Below are positions 47,001 to 58,919 of a stretch of DNA of 64,000 nucleotides, one piece after another. The stretch is taken from NCBI GenBank assembly GCA_036186865.1, contig AP025055.1, forward strand, positions 4,506,864 through 4,570,863, read 5' to 3'. This stretch comes from Eustoma russellianum (lineage: Eukaryota; Streptophyta; Magnoliopsida; Gentianales; Gentianaceae). The position numbers and the translations under genes are program-made. The notes beneath the pieces are model-generated. The model had not been told where the DNA came from and did not search any database. It worked only from the letters and a program-made list of their open reading frames with translations. The stretch's first letter is position 1. Each line of letters begins with the position of its first letter.

Positions 47001-47335
47001 TAGAATGATGTGTCATTTATCACTGACGGATATTTCTGACATATGTTTCTCTTAGGACAATTTCTTATATATTTGGTTATTTTGTCCTTCATTAAAACTC
47101 AACAATGTCAGCTATGGTTTTTCATGTTCCATGTCTCTCTTAGTCTGTAGCGATTGCTCTTCACCTGCAACTTTGCTCTAATTTTGCCAGTTATCCTCCT
47201 CCACGAGAAAAATGTGCTGGGCCGTTTTGTACAAACGCATACAAGTATAGAGATTCGAAGTCAAAATTGCCTCTTTGCAGTCTCCAATGTTACAGAGCCT
47301 TGAATGAGAAGATTCAAACTGCGATTGCCTCCTGA
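44061..47335 (+). CDS. INO80B: INO80 chromatin-remodelling complex subunit B (PAPA-1 / HIT zinc finger)
   Basis: Coding exons: 44061-44480, 44909-45563, 45642-45742, 45887-45976, 46054-46178, 47191-47335. GT/AG junctions and phases agree, giving 511 residues. The family (human INO80B/PAPA-1, yeast Ies2) belongs to the nuclear INO80 nucleosome-remodelling complex. Residues 1-140 are Ser-rich, with the N-terminal MDNFGGIGFG and a VKLKVGGVTRTI block. Residues 141-358 include the conserved RGIPWKDFSKSGFSV motif and acidic runs. A charged helical stretch at about 355-425 (KKAEAAQRRRMQTEKAAREAEAEAIRKILG) is the PAPA-1 region, followed by IRWTFGPSGTTVTFP. The C-terminal zinc finger has Cys 472, 477, 493 and 497. 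Intron 5 carries a SINE-like repeat with a nested MITE. Confidence 0.93.
46452..46998 (+). mobile_element. SINE-like repeat split by a hAT-type MITE, INO80B intron 5
   Basis: The body start 'ttggaatatgatggaataaagcaaaatgac' (46452-46501) continues at 46812 with 'ttggctgcgcttcttatattgtgaagtag'. It ends 'gcctctaaggcaatggataatgttgttgttg'. Same family as 16325-16640. Confidence 0.75.
46502..46811 (+). mobile_element. hAT-type MITE, complete copy
   Basis: 310 bp, TAGGGCTGTTCAACGAACC at the left; the right end on the other strand is TAGGGGTGTTAACGAACCG. Flanks TTGGCTC (left) and TTGGCTGC (right) are an 8-bp target duplication with one base lost on the left. Confidence 0.85.
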
Positions 47336-47587
47336 CTTTTTTTTAAGGTAACTGCCTCCTGATTTAGTTAGTTGCAAGGTGTATCTATTGTATATAGTAC
47401 TTCCTGCCCACAATGTTTTGTGGTTTGGGGCATGTCTGTATTCTTCAAAGTTCTGAATATTGCAGATTGGAACCCTTAATTTGTACGAGTCAATCGAGAG
47501 TTACTAACAGTGCATATGTTTGCTGGACCATGAATATCAGAATATTGCTTGAACTTGATATCACAGGTAAATTGTTACTCACCCTGA

Positions 47588-47769
47588 GGGGATGAGATCT
47601 TCTTACCCCCAAATCCTTCACCCCCATCCCCACCGTCCGTCACGTGGGAGTCACCCCTCCTCATACACCTCTTCCTCCCCACTTCCTCATCTAACTTCAC
47701 CACCCCTCCTGCTGATACGTGACGGTCGATGTGAATGGTGAGGGATTTGGGGGTGAGGATTTCACCCCC
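47588..47769. mobile_element. Mutator-type MITE, divergent copy D
   Basis: GGGGATGAGATCTTCTTACCCC at the left mirrors 'ggggtgaggatttcacccc' at the right, with inverted CACGTG/CGTGACGG blocks inside. The 9-bp duplication is not recoverable. It lies about 250 bp after the INO80B stop. Confidence 0.65.
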
Positions 47770-48919
47770 TGATGGACGTGTATATACTACCTAATTATGA
47801 TATAAAAGTAACTACTAGCTTATCCAATGCAACATAGACAAACAAAGGGGAGTGTCACGTTATGTGTGGTGGTTTTAATTCCATAGATAGTCTATTTGTT
47901 CCTCTCTTGGAGTTTGAAATATATATGGACTCCATTCTCACTTGATTGTTGTGTCATGACTAGTTTTTTAATAAAATTTTCAAACTAATTTTTTATAAGT
48001 TTTATTCAAAAACGTATACGAAATAATGACAAAAGATCGCTGTTGAAGTATGATTACAGGTTGTCATCTGTATATACATCCTCTTCTCCTCTTCCCATCC
48101 CTACAACGTTGTCTCTCTTTCTCTTCCGCTTCTTCCGTTTCCTTGAGCCTCACGTCTCTCTTCTTCTTCCTTCCTTTTTCCTTTTTCTCTCTCCTACTGC
48201 CGGTCTTCTTTCCTTCTCCGCCTCTCTAAGTCCCATCTTCCTCGTCCACGTTACTCTTAGCCTCCACCCTCACAGCCATCCCTTATTCAAAAAAAAGTTC
48301 ATTTCTTTCTATTGCACATACATATACGTGCACACACACACATAGATATGTATATGTATGTATGTATGTATATATATAACATCATATTACACGTATTAAT
48401 GTTGATATCTATTATTATATCAAACTTGCTAAATCCAATTTCAAAAACCATAATGATCCTAACATTGATCTAAAATATGACTCAAGTTTAATTAGCTAGG
48501 ACTGCAGTCACAACAAATTAAACAATGACTGCAATCATCTTCATCTTTGTCTTCTAAATAAGTTCTCTATATTCAAAATGTATCCTGAATGTCATAAATG
48601 TGTCACTTCCCTCTAACGATCTTCTTAGTGTGGATATATTTATTCTGACATGTATACGTTTAAACAATTATTATATAATAAAACCCGTATTCTTGATGTC
48701 TTATACATAGAAGATATTACTATAATACATTGCATATCAGCATTTCATGGAGAAATAACCACAATACCCAGCATAACACGAAGAAACAACCACTGTAAAT
48801 GTGGAAAATAAACCAAACATGGAAGAACCATGTACTTGTACAGACCGGATGCTTTAAGGCCCGAGTTTTAACCGGGGGAATTCTTATCTATGTATATTGA
48901 TGTTGATTCAGTAGATTCG
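47770..48919. other. Intergenic, no gene recognised
   Basis: Contains a strongly pyrimidine-rich tract (about 48075-48290) and a TATG/ACAC microsatellite (about 48315-48380). No supported gene. Confidence 0.4.
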
Positions 48920-49450
48920 GTTAAACGTTTCAAGCGAGTGCAATACTTGAAACGAGCCATGGAGCTCGCTGGAACGAGCAGGGAAGAAGAGGCTTTGCAC
49001 CTGAAATAGGACTAAGACTTTTGGTCTGGGCTTTCAAAAAGATGAAGATTCTGGGACGGGGAAAAGCGGCACTCGACATCTATTAAAANNNNNNNNNNCC
49101 CGCGGAGCTTTCGGAAAGGGGTAGTCTTGTGTGTAAGCACAGCAATGAACCGCGGCGAACCCTCAGACGACCTATCTAAGATTAGGGGGGAGCGAGTGTA
49201 ATACCTCCCACGTTCGCTCCAGGTATGGAGCTCACTGGAACGAGCAGAGAAAAAAGAAGTGGTGACCCTTTCACTCTTCCACGGACTGAAGCATGTACCG
49301 AATGCTCATACGGGAAAGTGGACTCCTGGGTCTGGAACCTGGGGGGTTGCTCCGAGAAATCCTTTCTTTCTGAGTGGATCTTTCTTAGAAATTGGCGATT
49401 CTCTAAAGAACCTTTCTTCATTATCTTCTCTTTTAAGGTTTCGTGAAGAT
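48920..49450. other. Possible organellar (mitochondrial-like) insertion with assembly gap
   Basis: GC-richer and repeat-free compared with its surroundings, with phrases typical of plant mitochondrial spacers ('ggagctcgctggaacgagcaggg', 'ctcctgggtctggaacctgggg'). A 10-base N run lies at 49089-49098. The block 'gcgagtg.aatac ... ggagctc.ctggaacgagcag' occurs on both sides of the gap (48936-48985 and 49192-49247), so a direct repeat may have caused the gap. The organellar origin is a guess. Confidence 0.35.
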
Positions 49451-50257
49451 TGATCGACCTTTTATAGTTTTGACTCGTACAGTTAAAGGAAGCTTATTGT
49501 AGCTGAAATTTTTCGAAATGGAGCTCAAACATAATCTTTCTATGACATTTGATCTTAAATTCGAACTCAAAACCTTTTGAACTCGAGTAATATTCAAGAC
49601 AATTTCAAGCAAAAGTAAATGTAGTATTTTATTTAAAGAATTGTATATACGAGGTATAACATGTATTTTTAACCCGTATTATTGAACCATTATAAGCTTT
49701 TTACATAACAACTTATTATCATTACAATAATTGATAGTTATCATGTTTAATGTACTGTTTGTATTAAACAAAAGTACTAATAAAACATCAAATCATGCAT
49801 ATATATACACACACACATTTATATATATGTATATATATATGTGTGTATTTCAGTCTCAAGAATGTTCACGGGCTATCGATCATAAATATGTTTAATATTG
49901 CTCACTAGATACTCGAATTGAATCTAGTTCGATTTTAAACTTTATCGAACAAAGCTAGTCGAACGAAAACCTGAACCAAACTTGATCACCTCATAAACCG
50001 TCTGCCTCATTTGTACCCGCAAATTTTAACCATTAAGACATTTGTCATTGGTTTAATGTCTTTAATTCATATATCGTTATGGACATGAGTATATATCGTC
50101 ATGTTCATCTCATGTCGTGTCCACATATGTGTCCATGTATCTTTACACATTTCAAAAATATCTCTGTCTAGAAGATCATAAAGATCGCGAAAGTAGAAGC
50201 TTGCTCTTCTACATCCCACTGCCTACGACAAGGATGCTCAACACAGTGACAAACAAA
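49451..50257. other. Intergenic, AT-rich, no gene recognised
   Basis: AT-rich spacer with a TATA/ACAC microsatellite at about 49797-49850. Confidence 0.4.
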
Positions 50258-50560
50258 CAACACATACCCAGTATATCTCAACAAAAGCAAAAGCTATCGT
50301 TAGGGTATGGGAAAAGTGATAAGCAGTCAAACAATACCTCTATCCCAAAATATAGAGAGTTCGCTTCCATCGAGACCCCCGACTCTATGTGTACCTGCAT
50401 AAATGACACAATAATAGCAATATAGTGTACTAATGTATTGTTGAAAGAATTTAGTAAATACAAATAGAAAGCTTTCGATATTAAGATAGCTATAACCGTG
50501 TATATGTATAAATAAAATCGGAAATAAGTAAGGAAGATGGTCTGCAAGCTTGCACTGTCA
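50258..50560 (-). mobile_element. RTE LINE 3' tail
   Basis: 'acatacccagtatatctcaacaaaagcaaaagctatcgttagggtatgg' through 'ctctatgtgtacctgcataaatgacacaataatagcaatatagtg' matches the family 3' untranslated region. No coding part. Confidence 0.7.
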
Positions 50561-50604
50561 AGACTTAAATAAACTCGGAAATAAGGAAGATGATGCTCTA
50601 AAGA

Positions 50605-50700
50605 TAGAGCATTATGGATATGGTTGCGTATATCCGACCTCTCCATATACCGTCATAGGCGAGAGTCTCTAAGGCAATGTGGTAATGTTGTTGTTGGTGG
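50605..50700 (+). mobile_element. SINE-like repeat, 3' fragment
   Basis: 'gagcattatggatatggttgcgtatatccgacctctccatataccgtcataggcgagagtctctaaggcaatg' followed by a TTG tail. Confidence 0.65.
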
Positions 50701-50728
50701 TGGAATGGATATTTGATCATGAAAGTGG

Positions 50729-50861
50729 TGAGGACTGTAGCCTCTTTGGCCACCTCTGTTGGTTAATTTGGAAATCAAGATGTAGTAAAGTTTGTCGCAA
50801 GCGACTACGCAAACTTGAGAAGATCTGCAATGAAGCTGAGAGTATAATAAATGGAAGTCAC
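50729..50861 (+). pseudogene. RNase H-type retroelement fragment, 5' part
   Basis: The frame with 'LCWLIWKSRC' and 'NEAESIIN' resembles the linker that precedes an RVT_3-type RNase H domain in plant LINE-derived sequences. It is cut at 50861 by the Sirevirus-like element and resumes at 61949 (next part). Assignment is by motif memory. Confidence 0.45.
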
Positions 50862-53547
50862 GGTTGAAAAATATGTTTGGATAATTTTCAAAGTTATGAT
50901 TTTAAGTGTTGATTACTTACAGAAGTGTCACACATATGATAAAAAGATGAAATGTATTAAACATGTGAGAAAGTTTGAACAGAGAACATTGAGTGCTTCA
51001 TAAAGCGTTTTATCCTTCAGAAAGTTTAAACAGAAACTTTAGTTCAAACATTGAACGCTTTATAAAGCGCTTTATCCAATAAAAAAAACTGGGATCAGAG
51101 AGTTCTGGTGCTCTACACTAAGCGCTTTATTCTATGAAAAACTAGGATCAGAGAGTTTATGCGCGCTACACTAAGCACTTTATTCTATAAAAAAACTGGG
51201 ATCAGAGAGTTTATGCGCGCTACACTAAGCGCTTTATTCATTTGGAAATTCTAAACAGAGAGTTCTGATGTGCAGCACTACATAAAGCTTTTAATCTATG
51301 AAAAAAATATTATTATGTGTTACAAATGTGATAAATAGTTGTTTTCATTTACATATATTTTCTTAAGGTTTCATACATGATTTTGGTGAGTTTATTATTT
51401 GATTTTTATGAATATTATTATGTCTTGTAACTAATATGCCGTGGAAGTTATACGACTTACCAAAAAGGGCAAAAAGTGAAATTTTAAGTCTTGCAGGTAC
51501 ATTGTCTTCATATATTCTATAATATGTTACTATGTAACATGATATTATCGTCTCAAAACTATCTCTATGACATTCGTCATAATTATTTCAAGACAAGACT
51601 ATCTTTCTCAAAAAATGCTATTAAGGGAATTATCGTCTTTTTATTCTCGGAGCATATCGCGACGACTTCACTATGATTATTTCTCAAGGATATTATTATT
51701 ATTATGGACTTCTTATGGTATTCTTGAAGTATCAACATCAATATTATTATTGCTATATTTGGATTTCGGTATTCTTGGGATTTCTCGTTATGTGACATTT
51801 ATTTTGTCACACTATATAGTCATCTTATGATATCATTATAAGACTTATTCTCAGATTATTTTGCATTAATTTCATATCACAATTGACATGGTAAATGGTT
51901 ACAACTTTCAAGGAGAGAAAGGTGGAAATAGTTTTGACTATTTTCTACTTAAATCTAGCCATTCATTTTGAATTCAAGGGCTGAGATTAACTCTTATTTT
52001 TCTCATCAAAATGATACATTTACATGTGTGCAAGAAGACTATCTCATGTGATGACAAGTGTACAAGGAAATTATGCTAGAACCAATCAAAACTCAAGGAT
52101 TATACTAGGTGGCAAAAAGTTGTCAACATGGCACACACATGGCCATATGGGCAGTTTTTCTAGCTAAATGGAGTTCAAATTTTTGCTGAGATTTCTTCTC
52201 CCACACGTGCTATTATGATGGAACAAACTTGGTTAATCTTTGAGAGATTTACTCATTATTTATCTCATCATTTATCTTCCTTTAAATCTGAAATTTCCAT
52301 GTCATATAATGTTGAAAAAGTTGGTGACATAGATGGACAAATCACATTGCTTGAAGGTGCCAAGTGTGCAAAGTCTTGAAGACAAGAACCAATGGTGTGA
52401 GGACAAGTGTGTTTGATGACATTCAAGGTGACAAATGGCAATCTTATCAACAAGGGATGCCTCACACTATAAATAGAGGTTGAAGTGAAGAGTTGAAGAC
52501 ACACCTCTCTTGCTATCTTCTTCTTCTTCTTCTCTATTCTTATTGTGCAGCTTGTGGTGAAATTTTTGAAGCATTGTAGTGCTTCTTAGATACACCTTAT
52601 TGTGGTAGAATTGTTGTAATTTGATAAGCCAAGTTTATAAGGCTTAATCAAAAGGTGAGAAGGTGTATGAGGTGTGATAGTGCTGAAATTCTGTAAAGGT
52701 GTTGTGAATAGCTTGAATAGGGTTGGTGTGAAGCCCAAGGATTGAGCTAAGGTGTAATTCTGTGACATTGGTGATAGTGAATATCGAGGAAGGTGTCCTC
52801 GAAGACTGGAGTAGGCACATTTGGCCAAACCAGTATAAAATTCTTGGTGTTCTTTACTTTCCGTACTTTATACTTTCAATTTTCTATTCTCTGTTTTGTT
52901 AACACGTCTTATAAATTCTGGAAAAAATAGTAAACGGTTGTCAAAATTGCTAAAATTTTACAGAGACATACTTTAGTCTCTTAGCTTTCATTTGAAACCA
53001 ATTTGACTCAATTTGGATAAGTTTAGGTTAATCAAAAGTCCAAAGTTCTGCAACTGCTACAATCTGTTTTTCAGATTTGCAAAAGTTGAGAAAAGTGACT
53101 TGGTTGACTAACTTCCCAAACGAATTTTCCAAAACTGTTTCAACCCATTATTATACATATTTTAAGGATTATTGTGTTAAATTTTCAAAGGTTTTGGACT
53201 TGGGGATTGACGGAGAAAAATTTGTGAAGTTGAGTAAATTTCTGAACTATGTTCTGGAATTCTGTGTAGACAAAAAGTTTTTGATTAGTTGAAGGTCTTA
53301 ATAATTTTATTTTGACTTGAAATTTGTACAGGAGTTAGAAAACATCTTGAAGTATGTTCCTGGAAAGTTTCATAATTTTTGGAAGTGTTTTTAAAGTCGG
53401 AAAAATATTTGCAAAAACAGTTTCTGTTTTCTGAGTTTCAGATTTCAGAACTGAGGGGTTTTGAAAAGGGTTTAAAATAGTGTGACTTCTGCTAACCACT
53501 ATTCACCTCCCCTCTAGTGGTGTTTGTGCAGGGATTTCGATCCAACA
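50862..53547 (+). repeat. 5' LTR
   Basis: 2686 bp. The first base is mutated (GGTTGAAA instead of TGTTGAAA); it ends GATCCAACA. U3 holds AAAGCGCTTT-type palindromes repeated about every 53-61 bp (51003-51290). Confidence 0.95.
52468..52475 (+). promoter_or_regulatory. LTR TATA box (5' LTR)
   Basis: CACTATAAATAGAGG context; the U3/R border would lie about 30 bp downstream. The 3' LTR has the same box at 60862-60869. Confidence 0.65.
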
Positions 53548-53549
53548 AT

Positions 53550-53561
53550 TGGTATCAGAGC
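53550..53561 (+). other. Primer-binding site (initiator tRNA-Met type)
   Basis: TGGTATCAGAGC begins two bases after the 5' LTR, the standard plant copia site for minus-strand priming. Confidence 0.9.
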
Positions 53562-53621
53562 GAGGTTACACCACTCTAAGAACACGAAACAAAAACAAGG
53601 TACCTTAGCTATTTTCACACA

Positions 53622-55109
53622 ATGGCCATAGTTCCTCACAAAGGTGAGTTAGAAGGTATGTCTACTCAACGTCCTCCTCTTTTTGATGGCAATAACTTTG
53701 TTCATTGGAAGTTGAGAATGAAATTATTCTTGATGGCTATAGATATTGATTTATGGTCAATAGTTGAGGATGGTCCATATATTCCTACCAAAGTTGTTAA
53801 AGTAAATGATGTGACACAAGAGGTAGAAAAATATAAAAGCGAATGGACTAGTGATGATAAGAAAAAGATGTCTATGAATGCTAAAGCTATGCAGTTACTC
53901 TTGAATGGTCTTACTACTTCCGAAGCATATTATGTTTCTAATTGCAATAGTGCTCATGATATGTGGAAATCTTTAGAATTAAAGCATGAAGGTACAAGCG
54001 ATGTTAAAGATTCAAAAATAAATATGCTTATGACTGAATTAGAATGTTTTAAAATGCTGCCAAACGAATCCATAATTTCTATGGATTTAAGGCTTACTAA
54101 TGTGTTTAATGCTCTTGAGTCATTAGGAAAGTCTTTTATAAATAAAGAGAAGGTACAAAAGGTCTTTCGAAGCCTGCCTGCTGAATGGGATGCAAAGGTT
54201 ACTGCGATTGAAGAAATGAAATCCATCACCAAAATGGATGAATTGATTGGCTCACTCAAGGTATATGAAGCAAAAATGAATCAAAGAAAGTCTGAGTCTT
54301 CAAAACAATCCGGTAAGGCTATTGCTTTCAAAACTACCGAATCTTCACATGTGAGCATTGATGAAGAAAATGATGATAGTGAGTTAGATGATGATTTAAT
54401 TTTAGTAGCGAGAAAATTGAGAAGATTTTTTAAACGTACAAATAGAAAACAATCTTCTTCTACTCCTTCTCAACTTAAAAGAAATAATTCTTCTAAGAAT
54501 GAGAATAATGAAAAATGGTATAACAAAGAGTTGAAATGCTATGAATGTGGACAAAAGGGACATATTTCTTATGATTGTCCAAACAAGAACAAGCAAACAA
54601 AAGAGACTCAAATGAATAAGCAAAAGGAGTCAAAGCCAAAGAAAGGTAAAAGAGCATTGAAGGCAAGTACTTGGAGTGACTCATCCGACTCACAATCCGA
54701 ACAATCCGAAGATGAAGAAGCACAAGTATGCTTTGTTTCAAAAGAGGTAACATCTTTTTCTGATTTAGATTCTGAAAATGACATGTCTCTTGATGAAATG
54801 CATATTGAGTTTATGAAAATGCATGCTCATTTTAAAAAGCTGTCTAAAGAGAAAAAGAAACTAATTGAGGAAAACAACAAGTTGAAGACGTCCAACTTGG
54901 AAGTTTCGACTCAATTAGAGTCTTTAAAAGAAGAATCATCTAGTATTCTTAATTCATTAGAAACCAAAATAGGTTTGTATAAAAATAATGAACAAAAACT
55001 TAGTTCTGAAAATTGCCTGCTGAAATCAAAACTAAATGCATATGAAAATGAAATTTCCTTGTTAAAGGCATGCAAACTTGACTTAGAAAAAAACGTTAGA
55101 ACAATTTAA
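53622..55109 (+). CDS. copia gag (capsid / nucleocapsid), truncated by frameshift
   Basis: 495 residues. An N-terminal 'RPPLFDGNNFVHWKLRM' starts the copia gag domain (UBN2 type, about 15-215). The zinc knuckle CYECGQKGHISYDC lies at 306-319. A Ser/acidic stretch comes next, followed by a predicted coiled coil at about 395-490. The frame ends in an A7 run near 55087-55093 and the same protein continues in the next frame at 55123, so a one-base indel in the run is the likely cause. It is otherwise intact. Confidence 0.88.
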   Translation: MAIVPHKGELEGMSTQRPPLFDGNNFVHWKLRMKLFLMAIDIDLWSIVEDGPYIPTKVVKVNDVTQEVEKYKSEWTSDDKKKMSMNAKAMQLLLNGLTTSEAYYVSNCNSAHDMWKSLELKHEGTSDVKDSKINMLMTELECFKMLPNESIISMDLRLTNVFNALESLGKSFINKEKVQKVFRSLPAEWDAKVTAIEEMKSITKMDELIGSLKVYEAKMNQRKSESSKQSGKAIAFKTTESSHVSIDEENDDSELDDDLILVARKLRRFFKRTNRKQSSSTPSQLKRNNSSKNENNEKWYNKELKCYECGQKGHISYDCPNKNKQTKETQMNKQKESKPKKGKRALKASTWSDSSDSQSEQSEDEEAQVCFVSKEVTSFSDLDSENDMSLDEMHIEFMKMHAHFKKLSKEKKKLIEENNKLKTSNLEVSTQLESLKEESSSILNSLETKIGLYKNNEQKLSSENCLLKSKLNAYENEISLLKACKLDLEKNVRTI

Positions 55110-55122
55110 ATCTGGAACAAAC

Positions 55123-55638
55123 ATGTTGGATTCATTAATTGCATCACAAAAATATGGAAATGACAAAACCGGATTAGGATATAAAGAAGAACATGATAAA
55201 TTAAGTAAAAAGACAAACTTTGTTTCTTCTATTTCTAAATTGCCTTATGTTGTAAAGAACAATGTGCCAATTCTTCCTACTCCTCCTTCTAAAACAAGAG
55301 TTTCACAACATGTTTCTAGGCAAAATTTTGCATATAGAAATTATGCATACATGTATACAAATTTGCCTAAACAAAATAAAAATAAGTATGTCTCATATAG
55401 AAAGAAGTCAACAAGACATGGTTATTCATATGATCATTCATCTTGGGCTAAAAATGTTTCTTATATGCCGAAGAAAAATTCATATGGAAACAATTCATCT
55501 ACATTTAAATGGCATGGTCAAATGTATAATAATCCTTTATATTTTCCAAACCATGAAAACGCCAAGTATGTGCCAAAAAGGTACATCCAAGTTTGGATAC
55601 CCAAAGGGTATATAAACAAGGATGTTACTAACGTCTAA
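55123..55638 (+). pseudogene. copia gag C-terminal continuation
   Basis: A basic, Tyr- and Asn-rich segment ending in 'VWIPKGYINKD', the usual end of Sirevirus gag before protease. It is out of frame with both the upstream gag and the downstream protease. Confidence 0.7.
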
Positions 55639-55673
55639 GGACCCATCTAAAGGGTACCTAAACTTTATCTTCT

Positions 55674-56186
55674 TTGCAGGTTAATATTCATAAAGAATTA
55701 AAGAAGAGGATAAAGGAAGAAGATTTGAAGAACAAATGGTTTTTAGATAGTGGATGTTCAAGACACATGACCGGAAATCCATCGTTATTCATCACGTTAA
55801 AAGAAATTAAGAATGGAGCAAATGTTACATTTGGTGATGATGCTTATGGCAATGTAATCGGAAAAGGCATAGTTGGTGGTCCAAATAATTTTCAAATCGA
55901 GAATGTGCTGTTGGTAAGTAATCTTTCTTGTAATTTATTAAGTATTTCACAATTTATTGACAATGGTTTTGATGTCTCTTTTCATCTCACTTCTTGCGAT
56001 ATTACAAATAAAAAGGGTGAAACTGTGTTAAAAGGAGATAGAGATGGAAATGTTTATACGTTATCCATTAACAATATGTTAGATGCCAAAATTAAATGTT
56101 TTATATCGTATGATTTTGATGTTAATTTGTGGCATAGACGCTTAGGACATATTGGAATTTCTACCATTGAAAATTGTCTAAAATGA
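55674..56186 (+). pseudogene. copia protease and pre-integrase
   Basis: The aspartic protease motif WFLDSGCSRHMTG is intact (D-S-G). The GAG-pre-integrase LWHRRLGHIG is near the end. There is no ATG, so it would be made only as part of the polyprotein. A one-base shift near 56170 separates it from integrase. Confidence 0.88.
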
Positions 56187-57442
56187 ACTTAATAAGAGGT
56201 TTGCCTAAATTAGATTTGCATAACTTTCAATTATGTGAAACTTGCATTAAAGGAAAACATTGTAAAGAATCATTAAAATCAAAACATGATGTGAGTACTT
56301 GTCATATTTTAGAACTTCTTCACATTGACTTGTTTGGTCCAAATAGAACAAGAAGTCTTGGTGGTCATTATTATGTATGTGTTATTGTTGATGATTATTC
56401 ACGATTTACATGGACATTATTTTTATCTCATAAAGATGATGCTGCATTAGAACTTGATAAACTTGTTAAACAACTTGAAAATCTTTATGAAGAAAATGTT
56501 AAAAGAATTAGGAGTGATCGTGGTGGAGAATTTAAAAATAAAGTTGTGATTAAATTTTGTGAATTAAATGGAATTAAACATGAGTTTTCACCACCTAGAA
56601 CCCCACAACTTAATGGCGTTGTTGAAAGAAAAAATAGAACAATTCAAGAAATTGCTAGAACAATGTTATGTGAAAATAAAGTTCCAAGATTTTTGTGGGC
56701 GAAAGCCGTAAATTGTGCATCTTATATCATTAATCGGCTATCTATTAGAAAGAAATTAAACAAAACTCCTTATGAATTGTTGAATAATAGAAAACCAAAG
56801 ATTGATTATCTAAGAGTTTTTGGCTGCAAATGTTTTGTTCTCAATACAAAAGATAACCTAGATAAATTTGAGCAAAAGTCTATTGAATGCATACTTGTTG
56901 GTTATTCTACTAATTCTAAGGCATATAGGTGTTATAATCCTGCATCTAGAAAAATAATTGAATCTATACATGTAAAGTTTAATGAAAATGCTCATATTGA
57001 CATGTATGATAAAGTTCAAAAAGAACAAAATGATAATGTTGAAAATATGTTTGATGATGATGACTTGTTACTTGAGCCTGTATGTGATCATCTAGATTTT
57101 ATTCCTCCTGAACAAGACATGCATGAACCTTTAGGTGAAGTAAATCAAGAGATTTTGAAATTGGAAGATAATTCATCTAACTTACAAGATGTTCCAATTG
57201 TATATGATTATGTTCACACTAATGAAACATTTGAACTAGATGAAGGTGAACCTAGTCAACCTAGGAATTGGTGGCACATAAAAGACAAACATAAACATCC
57301 TAAAGAATTAATTATTGGAGATATAAATGAAGGAATTAAAACTCGTAGAAGTATCAAACAATTGGATCATGACGAGGGACATGCATTAATCTCACATTTG
57401 GAACATAAGAATGTTAAGGAAGCATTGAATGATTCAACATGA
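56174..57442 (+). pseudogene. copia integrase
   Basis: Zinc-binding CX2C (CETC) region, then the catalytic core: HIDLFGP (first Asp), IRSDRGGEF (second Asp) and the 'PQLNGVVERKNR' segment (Glu). C-terminal 'RVFGCKCFVL' and 'FVGYS'-like blocks follow. The frame ends at 57442, where a short deletion (not a multiple of three) separates it from RT. Confidence 0.9.
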
Positions 57443-58919
57443 AGAATTGAATGAATTTACTAGAAATGATGTGTGGGATTTGATGCCTAAACCTGAAAAT
57501 AAATCTATTATTGGTACAAAATGGGTGTTTAGAAATAAAATGGATGAACAAGGTAATATTACTCGAAATAAAGCTAGACTTGTTGCAGAAGGATATAATC
57601 AACAGGAAGGAATTGATTATGAAGAAACTTTTGCGCCTGTTGCACGTTTTGAAGCTATAAGATTATTGCTTGCTATTGCTAGTTTGAGTAGTATTAAATT
57701 ATTTCAAATGGACGTTAAATGTGCATTTTTGAATGGTTTTATTCAAGAAGAAGTTTTTATAAAACAACCCCCAGGATTTGAAGATCCAAAATACCCCGAC
57801 CATGTATATAAGCTTAAAAAAGTTTTGTATGGGTTAAAACAAGCTCCAAGAGCTTGGTATGATAGATTTGCAAATTTTCTTATTGCAAATAACTATCAAA
57901 GGGGAACCATAGATAACACATTGTTTCTTAAAAGGAAAGATAATGATTTATTAATAGTCCAAATATATGTAGACGACATTATCTTTGGTTCAACTAACCC
58001 TACCTTAGTAAAAGACTTCGAAGAGTGTATGAAGTCTGAATTTGAGATGTCAATGGTAGGAGAATTGAACTACTTCTTAGGGTTACAAATCAAACAAACC
58101 CCTCAAGGAATCCACATTAGCCAACTTAAGTATATTAATGATATGATTAAGAAGTTTGGATTTGAAGAGTTGAAACCTTCAACTACCTCCATGAGTGTTA
58201 GTACCAAACTAGACAAGGATGAAAATGGAAAACCTTTTGATGACACACTATATAGGTCTATGATTGGATCATTGTTGTATTTAACTGCATCAAGACCTGA
58301 TATAATGTTTAGTGTGTGTATGTGTGCTAGGTTTCAATCTTGTCCTAAAGTGTCACATTATAATGCGGTGAAAAAGATATTTAGATACATTAAACATACA
58401 CCTCATTTAGGACTTTGGTACGATAGAAATGCTAAGTTGGAATTATATGCATTTAGTGATGCTGATTACGGCGGTTGCAAAATAGATATAAAATCCACTA
58501 GCGGTACGTGTCAATTCATAGGAACCAACTTAATCTCTTGGTTTTCTAAGAAACAAGCTAGTGTAGCTCTTTCTACCACTGAAGCCGAGTATATAGCCTT
58601 AAGTTTATGCACTACTCAAATACTTTGGCTTAAACAACAACTTAGTGACTTTGGCATTATAATGAATAAGATTCCAATTTTCTGTGATAGCACGAGTGCG
58701 ATCAATCTTTTTCGGAATCCGGTACTTTATTCTAAGGCCAAACACATAGAAGTTAAATATCATTTCCTCCGTGACCATGTTCAAAATGCGGATATAGTCA
58801 TAAACCATATAAGAACTGATCATCAGGTTGCTGATATATTTACTAAACCCCTTAGCCAAGCCACTTTTGAAAACTTACGAGCCAAGTTAGGTATGATGGC
58901 CTACGATACAATTGCGTGA
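57429..58919 (+). pseudogene. copia reverse transcriptase and RNase H
   Basis: 496 residues, open throughout. RT motifs: MDVKCAFLNG (Asp 95) and YVDDIIFGS (180-188). RNase H motifs: FSDADYGG (Asp 344), STTEAEYIAL, CDSTSAI (Asp 420) and HQVADIFTKPL near the end. All catalytic residues are present, so the enzyme part looks intact; only linkage to the upstream frames is lost. Confidence 0.92.

Noticed and set aside
48043..48345. 100-residue Ser/Leu/Phe-rich frame
   Set aside because: Translation of a pyrimidine-rich tract without domain or splice support.
52268..52828. Frames of 78 and 80 residues, repeated at 60662-61165
   Set aside because: They lie in both LTRs antisense to the leader and are non-coding.
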